Source: Pseudonocardia halophobica
GTDB taxonomy: Bacteria > Actinomycetota > Actinomycetes > Mycobacteriales > Pseudonocardiaceae
Length of the DNA: 64,000 nt
Assembly (NCBI RefSeq): GCF_027922425.1
Contig: NZ_BSFQ01000020.1
Coordinates: forward strand, 57,394 to 121,393
Direction of reading: 5' to 3'
Shown: in pieces, positions 33,891 through 42,776 of the stretch
Layout: each line of letters starts with the position of its first letter
How positions within the stretch are numbered: position 1 is the stretch's first letter
Translations under genes and position numbers: made by a program
Notes under the pieces: generated by a model
Databases searched by the model: none
What the model was told of the DNA's origin: nothing
The model's input: the letters and a program-made list of their open reading frames with translations, nothing else

Positions 33891-36275
33891 TCAGTACGGG
33901 TGTACGGGTAGCTGCATACTCCCCAACGACCGCCTCAGGCCAGCGGGTATTCCCTCGATCACGGGAAGTACGGCGGGGTCCGCGGTGATCCCCACGCACG
34001 TGTACCGGCCCCAGTGCAACGCCCCGACCGCGAGACCGACGCCGTCGGCGAGCGGCAGCACCGGCTGGACCGTCGTGATCAACCCGCCGCGCACGTGCAG
34101 CGGCCGGCGGGCACCCGGCATGACCGAGGCCAGCAGGTGGAAGAACCGCCGGCCGTACACGAACCGGACCAGCGGGGCCTGCACCCGGCCCGGCAGCAGA
34201 CCGAGCGCCGCCAGCACCGCTGCCGCGCCCTCCGGCTGCCCGGCCGACGAGCCCGCGGCCAGCGCGCGGTCCATGCGGGCGATCCGCTCGGCCGGGGCCA
34301 TCGGCCCGGTCGGCAGATCCACCGACACCGCGGCCGTCCGATTCCCGCCGGCTCGGCTGCCCACGCCCGCCCGGGTCCGGGTCGTCATCGGCACCATGGT
34401 GCGGACCCGCGGCGGGGCGTCGAACTCCTCGTGCAGCGTCTGCGCGAGGGCGGCCAGGACCAGCACCGTGGTGCCGACGCCGTGGGCGCGGGCCGCGCGC
34501 CGGACGGCGGACCCGTCGAGGTCGACCGCGATCCGCCGCGGCCCGGGTCCCGAGCGCCCGACCAGCGGGGACCTGCCGGCCGGCCCCGCGGCGGCGAGAC
34601 TGGCGATGCCCCGGACGACGGTGAGCGCGTGCCGGAGCCGCTCGCCCCGCCCGCCGTCGGTGGCGGCCGCCATCCGGGCGGCCGGGGTCCCGGCGTTCTC
34701 GTCGGTGAGCAGGCGGATCAGCCCGTCGGTGACCGCCAGCCCGTCGCCGAGGGCGTGGTGCACCCGGGCCAGCACGGCGGCCTCACCGGTGTCCGCGCAG
34801 GCGGCCTGCAGCTCCCAGCCCAGACCCGGGTCGAGCGCGTCGGCGAAGAACGCCGTGACGGCCGCGTCCCAGCTCGGGTGGTCGCCCTCCGGCCCGATCC
34901 GCCACACCTCGCGCCGGACGTGGGCCAGCGGGTCCGGGGCGGGATCGTGCCGCCAGCGCAGCGGTCGGTCCGGGCGCGGCGGGGCCAGCCCCCGGGTCAG
35001 CAGGTCGAGGTGCGGCGCCCGCGCGCGGACCAGGCCGTCGAGGTGCGCCACCCAGCCCTCCGCGGGGGCGCCCTCGACCGTGATCCGGGCCCCGACCTGC
35101 TGCGGAACCTCCGGGGTGGCGGCGTGCACGAACAGGGCGTCCTGCGGGCGCAACCGCTCCTCGACGGGCGGCACCGGGTCCACCGCACCGAGGCCGGCGA
35201 GTGCCGCGACGTCCCGGTCCAGGTCCTGCGCCTCGAGCCGGCGCCGCAGGTCCTTGACGACGACCGCCCGGGCACCGGGGTCGCGGAGCTCGGCGACCGC
35301 CTCCGCCACGCCCGTCCGCCCGCGGCAGATCCGGGCGAGCCCCGCGGCGGCCAGCACCTCGGCGTTGGCCCGGCCGTGCCCGGGGATCGGGTCGGCGAGC
35401 AGCAGCGGGCGGGCGCAGGCCAGGGCCTCGAGCGCGGTGGCGCCCCCGCCGTTGGTGATCACCATGTCGGACTCACGGGTGGCGGTCGCGGGGTCGTCGA
35501 TCCAGTCGACGACGGTCAGGCGCGCCCCGTCCGGGTGGGTGCCGGCCAGCCGCTGCAGCCGGCGGCGCAGCGCGGGCAGCCGGCCCGCCGTGACGACGAC
35601 GTCCGCGCCGGCGTCGAGCGCGCCGGCGCAGACCGCGGCCACGTCGCCGAAGGCCAGCGAGCCGCAGGAGACAAGGACCTGGGGCCGCTCCCGCGGTGCC
35701 TCCTCCGGCGGGGCGAAGGCGGAGACCACGGGCAGCGCCGCCACCCGGACCGGCGCGCCGGGCGCGGCCCTGCGGAGCAGCGCAGCGCCCTCCTCCGTGC
35801 TGACCAGGTGCAGGTCCAGCGCCGGGGAGGCCCACAGCGGGTGCGGGGCGGGGTCGTTGACCAGGGCGACGGCGGGGACGGGCAGCCGGCCCCGGCGGCG
35901 CAGCCACGCCAGCCCGGTGATGCCCTCCGGGAAGGTGGCCACGACCAGGTCGGGCCGGTGCTCCCGGAGCGCCGGTTCCAGGCCGCGGCCGCTCCATCGC
36001 CCGATCACGGCGCGGGTGCCGGCCCGGAAGAAGGGCACGTGCCAGAGCAGCCGGAAGTACAGCTCGTACACCCGGGGCAGGTACCGGATGCAGCCGGCGT
36101 AGACCGCCCGGAACACCGGCCCGGCGCGCCGGCCCATGCCGTCGAGGGTCTCGGTCCAGGTCACCTCGACGCCCGGCCACAGCCGCCGGGCGCGCTCCTC
36201 GACGGCGCGCGCCGCCGCGTGGTGGCCCGCGCCCATACTGCCGGTGACCAGCAGCAACCGTTGCGGATCCGTCAT
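33891..36275 (-). CDS. MGDG-synthase-like glycosyltransferase fused to a WS/DGAT acyltransferase
   Basis: A 794-residue two-enzyme protein. Residues 1-345 match GT28/MGDG-synthase glycosyltransferases: GSMGAGHHAAARAV (12-25) in the acceptor lobe, the middle lobe beginning at VLVSCGSLAFGD (200-211), TNGGGATALEAL (274-285) and ADPIPGHGRANAEVL (294-308) at the sugar-nucleotide site. From about residue 374 the wax-ester-synthase/DGAT fold begins (LRPQDALFVHA), with the catalytic HHxxxDG as HHALGDG (506-512) and GGNRTAAVSVDLP in the C-terminal half. The likely job is to glycosylate a lipid and acylate the product or its precursor. It diverges from a second glycosyltransferase. There is no signal peptide, so it would work at the inner membrane face. 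Confidence 0.85.
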   Translation of the reverse strand: MTDPQRLLLVTGSMGAGHHAAARAVEERARRLWPGVEVTWTETLDGMGRRAGPVFRAVYAGCIRYLPRVYELYFRLLWHVPFFRAGTRAVIGRWSGRGLEPALREHRPDLVVATFPEGITGLAWLRRRGRLPVPAVALVNDPAPHPLWASPALDLHLVSTEEGAALLRRAAPGAPVRVAALPVVSAFAPPEEAPRERPQVLVSCGSLAFGDVAAVCAGALDAGADVVVTAGRLPALRRRLQRLAGTHPDGARLTVVDWIDDPATATRESDMVITNGGGATALEALACARPLLLADPIPGHGRANAEVLAAAGLARICRGRTGVAEAVAELRDPGARAVVVKDLRRRLEAQDLDRDVAALAGLGAVDPVPPVEERLRPQDALFVHAATPEVPQQVGARITVEGAPAEGWVAHLDGLVRARAPHLDLLTRGLAPPRPDRPLRWRHDPAPDPLAHVRREVWRIGPEGDHPSWDAAVTAFFADALDPGLGWELQAACADTGEAAVLARVHHALGDGLAVTDGLIRLLTDENAGTPAARMAAATDGGRGERLRHALTVVRGIASLAAAGPAGRSPLVGRSGPGPRRIAVDLDGSAVRRAARAHGVGTTVLVLAALAQTLHEEFDAPPRVRTMVPMTTRTRAGVGSRAGGNRTAAVSVDLPTGPMAPAERIARMDRALAAGSSAGQPEGAAAVLAALGLLPGRVQAPLVRFVYGRRFFHLLASVMPGARRPLHVRGGLITTVQPVLPLADGVGLAVGALHWGRYTCVGITADPAVLPVIEGIPAGLRRSLGSMQLPVHPY

Positions 36276-36321
36276 GTCGTCCTTGCCGTGCGGGGAGTGG
36301 TCGGGGGGACCGGGACGGGGG

Positions 36322-36327
36322 TACCGT
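36322..36327 (+). promoter_or_regulatory. -10 box, leaderless start of the second glycosyltransferase
   Basis: TACCGT ends seven bases before ATG 36335. The divergent fusion gene starts 60 bases away at 36275, so both promoters share this short region. Confidence 0.5.
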
Positions 36328-36334
36328 GTCCTCT

Positions 36335-37465
36335 ATGGACGGTGACGCGCCGCGCCGGGTGCTGGTGCTGTCGGCCCCGGTGGGCGAGGGCCACGTGGCG
36401 GCGGCCCGCGCGCTGGCGGCGCGGATGCGGGAGCTCTGGCCCGCCGCCGAGGTGCACGAGGTGGAGAGCGCGAGCGGTGGGCGCCGCGGCGGGGTGCGGG
36501 ACGCGGTGCTGCGCCGCTCCTACGCCGCCACCATGCGCTGGGCCCCCGGCCTGTACGGGCTGGGCTACGACCTGCTCGTGCGCCACCCGCGGTTCGCCGC
36601 GCTGTGCAAGCGGGTCGCGGCCGCGCGCCTGGGTCGCTCCCTGGCCCCGCTGCTGCGCGAGGAGCACCCGGACCTGGTGGTCTCCACCTACCCGATGATC
36701 AGCGGCGGGCTGGCCTGGCTGCGCCGGCGCGGGCAGCTGCCCGCGCGCAGCGTCGCGGTGGTCACGGACGTCGCCGTGCACCCCTTCTGGGTGTGGGCGG
36801 ACGTCGACGAGACCTGGACGTTGCTGCCGGCCAGCCGCGCGCAGGCCGCCGGCCTGGTCCCGGAGGCCGAGGTGCGGGTGGCGCCCGCCGCCGTCGACCG
36901 GCGCTTCCACCCCGGCGACCGGGCGGCCACCCGGCGGGCGCTCGGGCTGCCGGAGGCGGCGTTCGTGGTCCTGGTGACCGGCGGCTCGCTGGCCTTCGGC
37001 GGCATGGAGGGCGTGGTCGACGCCGTGCTCGCCGGCGGGGCGGGGGAGGGCCCTCCGGTCGAGGCCGTGGTGCTGTGCGGGCGCAACGAGCGGTTGCGGG
37101 TGCGGCTGGCGGCGCGGGGCGCGCCCGGGCTGAGCGCCCTGGGCTGGACGGACCGGGTGCCCGAGCTGATCACCGCGGCGGACCTGGTGCTCACCACGGC
37201 CGGCGGGATGATCGCGAGCGAGTCGCTCGCCGTCGGCACCCCCGTGCTGTTCGCGAACCCTGTGCCGGGGCACGGCCGCGCCGGGGCCCGGATGACGGAA
37301 GAGGCGGGGCTGGCGCTGGTCTGCCCCCGCCCCGCCGACGTCACCGCGGCCGTCCGGCGGCTGCGGGCCGACCCCGAGGGCCGGGCGGAGCTGAGCCGGC
37401 GGGCCCGGGAGTTCTCCCGGCGGACGCTCGACGCGGAGCTCGAGGAGCTGGCCCGCCGCCTGTGA
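36335..37465 (+). CDS. MGDG-synthase-like glycosyltransferase
   Basis: A 376-residue GT-B glycosyltransferase of the monogalactosyldiacylglycerol-synthase type. Residues 14-27 read APVGEGHVAAARAL, equivalent to the fusion protein's GAGHHAAARA loop. The sugar-nucleotide lobe has VTGGSLAFGGMEG, LTTAGGMIASESLAVGTP and ANPVPGHGRAGARM. It lacks any acyltransferase part and is about 40 percent shorter than the divergent neighbour. The likely acceptor is diacylglycerol or another membrane lipid, with a UDP-sugar donor. The two genes probably arose from one ancestor and act in one glycolipid pathway. Confidence 0.83.
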   Translation: MDGDAPRRVLVLSAPVGEGHVAAARALAARMRELWPAAEVHEVESASGGRRGGVRDAVLRRSYAATMRWAPGLYGLGYDLLVRHPRFAALCKRVAAARLGRSLAPLLREEHPDLVVSTYPMISGGLAWLRRRGQLPARSVAVVTDVAVHPFWVWADVDETWTLLPASRAQAAGLVPEAEVRVAPAAVDRRFHPGDRAATRRALGLPEAAFVVLVTGGSLAFGGMEGVVDAVLAGGAGEGPPVEAVVLCGRNERLRVRLAARGAPGLSALGWTDRVPELITAADLVLTTAGGMIASESLAVGTPVLFANPVPGHGRAGARMTEEAGLALVCPRPADVTAAVRRLRADPEGRAELSRRAREFSRRTLDAELEELARRL

Positions 37466-37473
37466 GGACGGGG

Positions 37474-38148
37474 TCAGCCCACGCGGAGCTTGGGCTGCGG
37501 CACCCCGATGCGCAGCCCGATGCCCTCGCCGGCCAGCGAGCGCTGGAACCACCAGAGCGAGAGCCCGATGCCCACCGCGACCAGCGAGTACGAGCCGGCC
37601 GTGGACACCATGAGGAAGTTGCCGACGGTCTGCGTGGCCAGCACGGCGAGCGTGGTCACGCCGTTGACCAGGAAGACCGCCGCCCAGAGCAGCGAGACCT
37701 TCTTGAAGAAGCTCTTCATCCGCGGGTGCTGGGTGAGCGCGTCGGGGAAGGCGCAGAAGTCGTCCGCCAGCTTGGCCAGCAGCGGCCGCTCCAGCCCGAT
37801 CGTGACGAGCAGCAGCCCGGCGAACACGAAGTTCTGCACGGTGGGCTGGAGGAAGTAGAGGAACGCGGACCCGGTCCACAGCCCGACCACGGTCCGGACG
37901 ACGAGCAGGACGGTGGTCAGCCACAGGATCGCGGGGATCTTCCGCCGCGTGACGACCCGCCGGCCGATGGCCAGCGCCGACCAGGACAGCGCCCCGATGA
38001 TCCCGGCGTCGAACCCCGCGTGCGTGAACAGGATCCAGAACAGCGCGAGGGGGATCAGCGTGGACTCCAGGAGCGGGCGTCCGGCGTGGCGTAACAGGGA
38101 TCCGATCGGGGGGAGATGGATCAGAGTCGTCATCCGGTGCTCCGGCAT
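37474..38148 (-). CDS. VC0807-like integral membrane protein
   Basis: A 224-residue protein with about six hydrophobic segments (e.g. LESTLIPLALFWILFTHAG, FVFAGLLLVTIGLERPLL, VSLLWAAVFLVNGVTTLAVL). The FCAFPDALTQHPRMKSFFKKVSLLW loop resembles the VC0807 family, which has no known function. ATG 38148 has AAGGA five bases upstream; ATG 38133 has GGAG and is also possible. It is convergent with the second glycosyltransferase (eight-base gap) and follows the hopanoid operon on the same strand. Confidence 0.65.
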   Translation of the reverse strand: MPEHRMTTLIHLPPIGSLLRHAGRPLLESTLIPLALFWILFTHAGFDAGIIGALSWSALAIGRRVVTRRKIPAILWLTTVLLVVRTVVGLWTGSAFLYFLQPTVQNFVFAGLLLVTIGLERPLLAKLADDFCAFPDALTQHPRMKSFFKKVSLLWAAVFLVNGVTTLAVLATQTVGNFLMVSTAGSYSLVAVGIGLSLWWFQRSLAGEGIGLRIGVPQPKLRVG

Positions 38149-38320
38149 GCAGGTCCTTGTCGGCTCGGGGTACCAGTCCGCGCGCGTCGTCGAGCGCGTG
38201 AGCCGGAGTGTAGCGGGCCGGGTCACGGGGAGATAACGGGCCGGTCGCCCGTTGTGACCTCCCCGTGAGCCCGCGCCCCGCCACCGCTGACCTGCCCGTC
38301 GACCTGCCCCGGAGCCGTCG
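38149..38320. other. Gap between hpnH and the VC0807-like gene
   Basis: 172 bases. The stretch near 38190-38240 contains short inverted pieces but no strong hairpin. It probably holds the promoter of the VC0807-like gene and the end of the hopanoid transcript. Confidence 0.3.
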
Positions 38321-39325
38321 TCAGGCGCCCGCGGCGGTGCGGATGGTGTCCCGCAACGACCCGAGTGTGGCGAACACCGCAGAAGGCTCGTAGCCGCAGT
38401 GCGCCATGCAGTTGGCGCAGCGCTCGTCCCGGCCGCGCCCGTAGGCCTCCCAGTCGGTGTCGTCGATGAGCTCGCGGTAGGTCTTCACGTACCCGTCGTC
38501 GAGCAGGTAGCAGGGCTTCTGCCAGCCGAGCAGCGAGTACGACGGGATGGCCCACGCCGTGCAGTCGAGGTCGCGGCGCCCCTCGAGGAAGTCCAGGAAG
38601 ACCGACGAGTGGTTGAGCCGCCACCTCCGGCGGCGGCCGCCGTCGAAGGCCTTCTTGAACAGCTCGCGCGTCTGCTGCACGCCCAGGAAGTGCTCCTGGT
38701 CCGGGGCCTTCTCGTAGGCGTACCCGGGCGAGATCTGCATGTTGTCGATCTTCAGCTCGTCGTTGAGGTAGTCGAGCACGTCGATGACGTCCTGCGGGGT
38801 GTCCGTGTCGAAGAACGTGGTGTTCGTGTTGACCCGGAACCCGGCCTCCTGCGCCATCCGGATCGCGGCGACGGCCTGGTCGAACACGCCCTCCTTGGCC
38901 ACCGACTCGTCGTGCCGCTCGCGCAGCCCGTCGATGTGGACCATCCAGGCGAAGTTCTTGTGCGGGGTGAAGCGGTGCAGGTGCTTGGGCAGGAGCACCG
39001 CGTTCGTGCACAGGAAGACGATCTTGCCGAGGTCCAGCAGCCGCCGGACGATGACGTCGATCTCCTTGTGCATCAACGGCTCGCCGCCGGCGATGGAGAC
39101 CATCGGCGCGCCGCTCTCCAGGACGGCGTTCACGGCCTGCTCGACCGGCATGCGCTGCTTGAGCAGGTGCGCGGGCTGCTGGATCTTCCCGCAGCCGTTG
39201 CACTTGAGGTTGCAGGCGAACAGTGGTTCGAGCTCGACCAGGATCGGGAACTTCTCGGTTCCCTTGATCTTCTGCTTCAGCAGGTACGAACCGAGACGGA
39301 TCGACTGGCGCAGTGGCATGGCCAT
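38321..39325 (-). CDS. hpnH: Adenosyl-hopene transferase (radical SAM)
   Basis: A 334-residue radical SAM enzyme that joins the 5'-deoxyadenosyl radical to diploptene, the first step of extended hopanoid side chains. The cluster cysteines are C38, C42 and C45 in CNLKCNGC. GGEPLMHKEID binds SAM, and a C-terminal Cys set (CANCMAHCGYEP) belongs to the SPASM-like tail of this family. LVELEPLFACNLKC and MPVEQAVNAV are typical of HpnH. It is the last gene of the leftward hopanoid operon, five bases after the HpnG-IspH gene. Confidence 0.95.
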   Translation of the reverse strand: MAMPLRQSIRLGSYLLKQKIKGTEKFPILVELEPLFACNLKCNGCGKIQQPAHLLKQRMPVEQAVNAVLESGAPMVSIAGGEPLMHKEIDVIVRRLLDLGKIVFLCTNAVLLPKHLHRFTPHKNFAWMVHIDGLRERHDESVAKEGVFDQAVAAIRMAQEAGFRVNTNTTFFDTDTPQDVIDVLDYLNDELKIDNMQISPGYAYEKAPDQEHFLGVQQTRELFKKAFDGGRRRRWRLNHSSVFLDFLEGRRDLDCTAWAIPSYSLLGWQKPCYLLDDGYVKTYRELIDDTDWEAYGRGRDERCANCMAHCGYEPSAVFATLGSLRDTIRTAAGA

Positions 39326-39329
39326 CTGG

Positions 39330-40856
39330 TCAGCTCACCTCCTTGGGAAGGGTGAAGACGACGTCCTCGGTCCCGGTGGTGGTCGTCGTGACGGCGACCG
39401 GGCCGAGGCCGGAGAGACAGGACACGACCTCGTCGACGAGCTCCGGGGGCGCCGACGCCCCCGCGCTGACCCCGACCCGCCGGGCCCCGCGGAGCCAGGT
39501 CAGGTCGATCCCGCCCACGTCGTCGACGAGGTGGGCGGGGGTACCCGCGCGGGCGGCCACCTCGGCCAGCCGGCGGGAGTTCGACGAGTTCTCCGAGCCG
39601 ACGACGAGCACGAGGTCGGTCTCGGCGGCCACCGCGCGGATGGCGCGCTGGCGGTTCGTGGTGGCGTAGCAGATGTCGTCGCGGCGGGGGGTCGAGATGG
39701 CCGGGAACCGGCCGCGCAGCACCGCGGCGATCCGTTCGGCCTCGTCCACCGCGAGGGTGGTCTGCATCGCGTAGGCGACCCGGCCCGGATCGGGCGCGGT
39801 CACCGTGTGGGCCATGGCCTCGTCCTCGACCACGACGATGTCGGCGGGGGCCTCGCCGACGGTGCCCTCGACCTCCTCGTGGTCGGAGTGGCCGATGAGG
39901 AAGACCGTCTCGCCGCGGCCGGTGTGCCGCTTGACCTCGGCGTGCACCTTGGCGACCAGCGGGCAGGTGGCGTCGATGACGGCGAGGTCGCGGGCCACGG
40001 CCTCGGCGCGGACCGCGGGCGAGACCCCGTGCGCGGCGAGCACGCAGGTCGCGCCGCGGGGCACCTCCCCGACCTCCTGGACGAACACCGCGCCGCGCTC
40101 GGTCAGCCGTCGCACGACGTGGGCGTTGTGCACGATCTGCCGGCGCACGTAGACCGGGGCGCCATAGCGGTCGAGCGCCCGGTCGACGATGTCGATCGCC
40201 CGCTCCACCCCGGCGCAGAAGCTGCGCGGCTCGGCGAGCACGACCTCGCGGGCGGCGGCCGCCGCGAACCACTCCCGCAGGGCGGGCGCGGCCCGGCGCA
40301 GGGCGCGCAGGGCGGTGAAGCCGCGGATCGGCGTGCCCGGCCGCACCAGCGGCGCCTCCGGGGTGTCGACGATCGCCCGGACCACCGCGAACGGCCCGCC
40401 CGCCGAGGCCTCGGCGAGCCACCCGGACTCCATGTCGACGGCGAGGGCGCCCTCGCGACCGAGCCCCGCGCGCCGCACCCCCTCGACCACCGTCGGCGAG
40501 GACACGATCGGCCCCAGGTGCACCCGCAGGCCGAGCCGGCGCAGCGCCGCGGCGAGCGCCGCGGCGGTCGGGACGGGCACCGGCGCCCGGAAGTCGGTGA
40601 ACCGGATCTCGTCGGCGACCACGAGGTCGCCCGCTCGGACCGCGGTGTCGAGGGCCCCGGCCACGCCGGTGACCAGCACCGGACGCGGGCCGCCGGAGGC
40701 GATCCACGCGGCCGACGCCTGCGCGCGGGCCGGACCCATGCCCGTCCGGACGACCGACGCGTCGCCGACCACGCCGCGGAGGGCGGCGCGTTCCACCCCC
40801 AGCGGGGCACAGACGACCGGCGGTCCCAGTGCCCGGTGGTCCCGGAGCGTGCTCAT
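39330..40856 (-). CDS. HpnG-type nucleosidase/phosphorylase fused to IspH (HMBPP reductase)
   Basis: A 508-residue fusion. Residues 1-200 are a nucleoside-phosphorylase-like domain (TGMGPARAQASAAW, LVTGVAGAL, AVDMESGWLAEA with the substrate-contacting DMES, 141-144), matching HpnG, which removes adenine from adenosylhopane. Residues 203-508 are IspH: cluster cysteines C214 (RSFCAGVERAI), C298 (IDATCPLV) and C396 (DICYATTNRQ), with AAHGVSP and HEEVEGT also intact. IspH makes IPP and DMAPP, the hopanoid building blocks, so one protein combines the first and a late step of the route. It overlaps shc by ATGA. Confidence 0.88.
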   Translation of the reverse strand: MSTLRDHRALGPPVVCAPLGVERAALRGVVGDASVVRTGMGPARAQASAAWIASGGPRPVLVTGVAGALDTAVRAGDLVVADEIRFTDFRAPVPVPTAAALAAALRRLGLRVHLGPIVSSPTVVEGVRRAGLGREGALAVDMESGWLAEASAGGPFAVVRAIVDTPEAPLVRPGTPIRGFTALRALRRAAPALREWFAAAAAREVVLAEPRSFCAGVERAIDIVDRALDRYGAPVYVRRQIVHNAHVVRRLTERGAVFVQEVGEVPRGATCVLAAHGVSPAVRAEAVARDLAVIDATCPLVAKVHAEVKRHTGRGETVFLIGHSDHEEVEGTVGEAPADIVVVEDEAMAHTVTAPDPGRVAYAMQTTLAVDEAERIAAVLRGRFPAISTPRRDDICYATTNRQRAIRAVAAETDLVLVVGSENSSNSRRLAEVAARAGTPAHLVDDVGGIDLTWLRGARRVGVSAGASAPPELVDEVVSCLSGLGPVAVTTTTTGTEDVVFTLPKEVS

Positions 40857-42763
40857 GCGCCCACCTCCTCGCACCAGCGCCCGAGGGCGGAGACGGGGAA
40901 CGTCATGCGGTACAGCCGGTAGCGGATGTAGAAGGCGCCGGGGAACCCGGTGCCCGTGTACATCTCCTCCTCCCAGCTGCCGTCGGGGAGCTGCGTGCTC
41001 GCGAGGAACGCGACGGCCCGGCGGGCCGCCTCCGACCGCGCCTGCCCGGCCGCGACCAGCGCGAGCAACCCCCACGCCGTCTGCGACGCCGTGGACTCGC
41101 CGCGGCCGATCCAGCTCGGGTCGGAGTACGAGCGGATGTCCTCGCCCCAGCCGCCGTCGGCGTTCTGGTAGCGCTCGAGCCACGCGACCGCGCGCCGGAC
41201 CGCCGGGTCGGACGCGGGGATCCCGGCCGCGACCAGCGCCGGCACGACGCCGCCGGTGCCGTAGACGTGGTTGGTGCCCCACCGGCCGAACCACGAGCCG
41301 TCGGACTCCTGGTGGTCGAGCAGCCAGCGCACCCCGCGCCGGCAGGCCTCGCCGTCCGCCAGGCCCTCGTGGGCGAGCATCTCGACCACGTGCGCGGTCA
41401 CGTCGGCGGACGGCGGGTCGATCACGGCACCGAAGTCGCAGAACGGCAGCTTGGTGACGAGCTCGCGGGTGTTGTCGGCGTCGAAGGCGCCCCAGCCGCC
41501 GTCGGAGGACTGCATCCCGACGGTCCAGGCGAGGCCGCGGTCGACGGCCGCCCGCAGCCGCCCCGGGTCGGGGTGCGCCACCCGACGCAGGGCCAGCACG
41601 ACCTCGGCGGTGTCGTCCGTGTCGGGGTAGCCGTCGTTGTCGAACTCGAAGGCCCAGCCGCCCACGGGGAGGTCGGGCCGGCGGACCGCCCAGTCGCCGC
41701 GGACCCCCTGGATCTCCTCGTCGAGCATCCAGGTCGCGGCCCGGACCACGTCCGGGTCGTCGGCGGGGACGCCGGCGTCGAGCAGGGCGGTGACCGCCAG
41801 GCAGGTGTCCCAGACGGGGGACTGGCAGGCCTCGAGCATGCGGATCGTGCCGTCCGGGGTCTCCCGGCGGACGAGGAAGCGCTCGAAGCCCTCGATCCCG
41901 GCCTTCATCGCCGGGTGGTCGAGCGGGTAGCCGAGCAGGTGCAGGGCGATCAGCGAGTAGACCCACGGCGGCTGGATCCCGCCCCAGCCGCCGTCGGCCT
42001 CCTGGCGGGCGAGGATCCACTCGGCGCCGCGGCGCATCGCCAGCCGGCGCAACGGCGCGATCGGCCGCTTCGCGTAGGCGTGCAGGCCGACGTCGAGCCG
42101 CTCGAAGGCACCGGCCCAGGTCCACGGCGCGTCGAACGCCTCGGGGGCCGCCCCGGAGCGCAGCTCGTCGACGCCGAAGGGCAGCGGCCGTGCGGGCCGC
42201 AGGGTGGCGACGATCGTCAGCGGCACCACCGTCTGCCGGGCCCAGCAGGACCAGTCGTAGACGTTCAGCGGGAACCACTTCGGCAGGAAGATCAGCTCCG
42301 GGGGCATGTTCGGCAGGTCGTCCCACGACCACAGCCCGAACAGCGCCAGCCAGATCCGGGTGAACACCCGGGAGCGCTCGATCCCGCCGTCGGCCACGCA
42401 GAACTTCTCCGCCGCGCGCAGGTGCGGCTCGGCCGGGTCGTCCCCGGCCAGCCGCAGCGCGACCCAGGCCTCGATCGTCGTGGAGAGGTCGCCGGGCCCG
42501 CCCGCGAAGGTCGCCCAGGTGCCGTCCTCCCGCTGCTGCGAGCGGATCCAGCGGGCGGCCTCCTCCGTCTCCCGCGCCGTGCGGATGCCGAGGAACTCCC
42601 GCATGAGCAGGTCCTCGGCGTCCATGGTCACGTTGGTCTCGAGGTCGCCCTGCCACCAGCCGCGCTCGTGCTGGATCGACCTGAGGAAGCCGACGGCCGC
42701 GTCGAGCGTCCGCCGCGCGTCACCGGCCTCGGTGGTGCTGGTCTCCGGTGCGGTGAGGGTCAC
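40853..42763 (-). CDS. shc: Squalene-hopene cyclase
   Basis: A 636-residue membrane-associated cyclase that folds squalene into hopene/hopanol. The catalytic DxDD is DTDD (381-384, in YPDTDDTAEV), and repeated QW motifs are seen (QEADGGWGG, QSSDGGWGAF, QNADGGWGED, QLPDGSWEE). The GTG of VTLTAPETST is chosen because AGGGAGA lies just upstream and 13 bases separate it from the prenyl synthase stop; a longer in-frame start would run into that gene. It is translationally coupled to the downstream HpnG-IspH gene. Confidence 0.96.
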   Translation of the reverse strand: MTLTAPETSTTEAGDARRTLDAAVGFLRSIQHERGWWQGDLETNVTMDAEDLLMREFLGIRTARETEEAARWIRSQQREDGTWATFAGGPGDLSTTIEAWVALRLAGDDPAEPHLRAAEKFCVADGGIERSRVFTRIWLALFGLWSWDDLPNMPPELIFLPKWFPLNVYDWSCWARQTVVPLTIVATLRPARPLPFGVDELRSGAAPEAFDAPWTWAGAFERLDVGLHAYAKRPIAPLRRLAMRRGAEWILARQEADGGWGGIQPPWVYSLIALHLLGYPLDHPAMKAGIEGFERFLVRRETPDGTIRMLEACQSPVWDTCLAVTALLDAGVPADDPDVVRAATWMLDEEIQGVRGDWAVRRPDLPVGGWAFEFDNDGYPDTDDTAEVVLALRRVAHPDPGRLRAAVDRGLAWTVGMQSSDGGWGAFDADNTRELVTKLPFCDFGAVIDPPSADVTAHVVEMLAHEGLADGEACRRGVRWLLDHQESDGSWFGRWGTNHVYGTGGVVPALVAAGIPASDPAVRRAVAWLERYQNADGGWGEDIRSYSDPSWIGRGESTASQTAWGLLALVAAGQARSEAARRAVAFLASTQLPDGSWEEEMYTGTGFPGAFYIRYRLYRMTFPVSALGRWCEEVGA

Positions 42764-42776
42764 CAGTTCTCCCTGG

